In this document: in pieces, positions 49,413 to 49,670 of the stretch
How the letters are laid out: each line of letters opens with the position of its first letter
Position numbering within the stretch: position 1 is the stretch's first letter
Assembly: GCF_018531445.1 (NCBI RefSeq)
Contig: NZ_JAHDTH010000033.1
Coordinates: 1 to 49,670, forward strand
Source of the DNA: Pseudonocardia lacus
GTDB lineage: Bacteria > Actinomycetota > Actinomycetes > Mycobacteriales > Pseudonocardiaceae
Length of the DNA: 49,670 nt
Direction: 5' to 3'
Position numbers and translations under genes: made by a program
The notes under the pieces: generated by a model
The model's database searches: none
Seen by the model: the letters and a program-made list of their open reading frames with translations, nothing else
Told to the model about the DNA's origin: nothing

Positions 49413-49438
49413 CCGGTGTGCAGCGTTCTGCACACCGG
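49413..49438. promoter_or_regulatory. Perfect 26-bp hairpin in the leader of the frameshifted GAF-ANTAR gene
   Basis: CCGGTGTGCAG and CTGCACACCGG flank a CGTT loop (minus-strand AACG), 24 bases before the ATG. As ANTAR proteins bind RNA hairpins, it could be an autoregulatory RNA element; a DNA operator or a stand-alone terminator are alternatives. Confidence 0.55.
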
Positions 49439-49617
49439 GCGCCGCGCTGTCGGACGCAAACCCCACCCGTGACCGCACCACCCCCACGCGGTGAGGCACG
49501 ATCCGGGAGCAGCGCCGACAGGCTAACCTGCCCGCAGCCCGCTGGTCGCACCGATCCGCCCCCGCGCACAACCACCCACGACGGGTCCAAGACGACGCCC
49601 GGGCGTCGCCGGACCAA

Positions 49618-49651
49618 GGCCGCAGCGGTTGGACGAACAGCCGCTGCGGCC
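49618..49651. terminator. Hairpin with 11-bp arms near the right edge
   Basis: GGCCGCAGCGG (49618-49628) and CCGCTGCGGCC (49641-49651) are perfect complements with a 12-base loop. Probably the terminator of a neighbour outside the window; no U tract. Confidence 0.5.
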
Positions 49652-49670
49652 GCCCGCCGATCGGCCCGGC

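Larger units (their letters stand above)
49390..49670. other. Intergenic region at the right edge
   Basis: No gene is recognised. The region holds the leader hairpin of the ANTAR gene (49413-49438), and a hairpin close to the window end (49618-49651) that may terminate a gene outside the window. A TTAGCCT-like -10 box occurs on the minus strand near 49525. Confidence 0.6.

Overview
The window is very GC-rich, densely packed DNA from a high-GC actinobacterium. The gene content (a conservon-type signalling operon, GAF-ANTAR and STAS regulators, an F420-type DDN-family reductase, a DUF4383 membrane protein, vanHAX) and the apparent leaderless promoters suggest a Pseudonocardiales-like soil actinomycete. 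The genus cannot be fixed from the sequence. No rRNA, tRNA, CRISPR array, transposase or phage gene was recognised.

Layout. 1-7.7 kb (minus strand): serine hydrolase, LLM-class flavin oxidoreductase, acyl-CoA synthetase, MFS transporter, a small membrane protein and a truncated M48 metallopeptidase, with a very strong hairpin after the oxidoreductase. 7.9-16.5 kb: regulators (TetR, two overlapping LuxR-type genes, two LysR), a SIMPL lipoprotein, a MaoC-like hydratase, an acyl-CoA dehydrogenase and a secreted lipoprotein. 16.5-19.2 kb: a compact vanH-vanA-vanX operon (D-Ala-D-Lac peptidoglycan remodelling) with no vanRS pair in view. 19.4-25.9 kb: glutamate-synthase-like protein, DDN-family reductase, P450, RTX-repeat secreted protein, helical-repeat protein, and a divergent nitrilase/AraC pair.

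25.9-29.0 kb: a TetR - SnoaL-like - acyl-CoA synthetase locus with two matching palindromic operators, each next to a likely -10 box. 29.1-31.4 kb: a TerD domain fused to a PD-(D/E)XK nuclease-like region. Upstream of it lie about 650 bases of non-coding palindromic and tandem repeats. 32.0-37.1 kb: an overlapping four-gene operon of NIT-domain histidine kinase, roadblock protein, GTPase and sugar-binding lipoprotein. It looks like a conservon that lost its DUF742 gene and gained a solute-binding protein.

37.4-49.4 kb: an enoyl-CoA hydratase followed by a partner-switching and stress-signalling island: STAS-SigB/F fusion, RsbW-like ATPase, three GAF/ANTAR genes (one frameshifted), a GAF-only gene, a STAS protein and a MEDS-STAS protein. 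Interspersed are a dienelactone hydrolase, an adenosine-deaminase-like enzyme and a CYP152-type peroxygenase overlapping a small unknown gene. Four intergenic regions here carry a GNNT-N15/17-GGGTA motif (plus one weaker copy) matching SigB/SigF promoters. The island may therefore be a self-regulated general-stress regulon.
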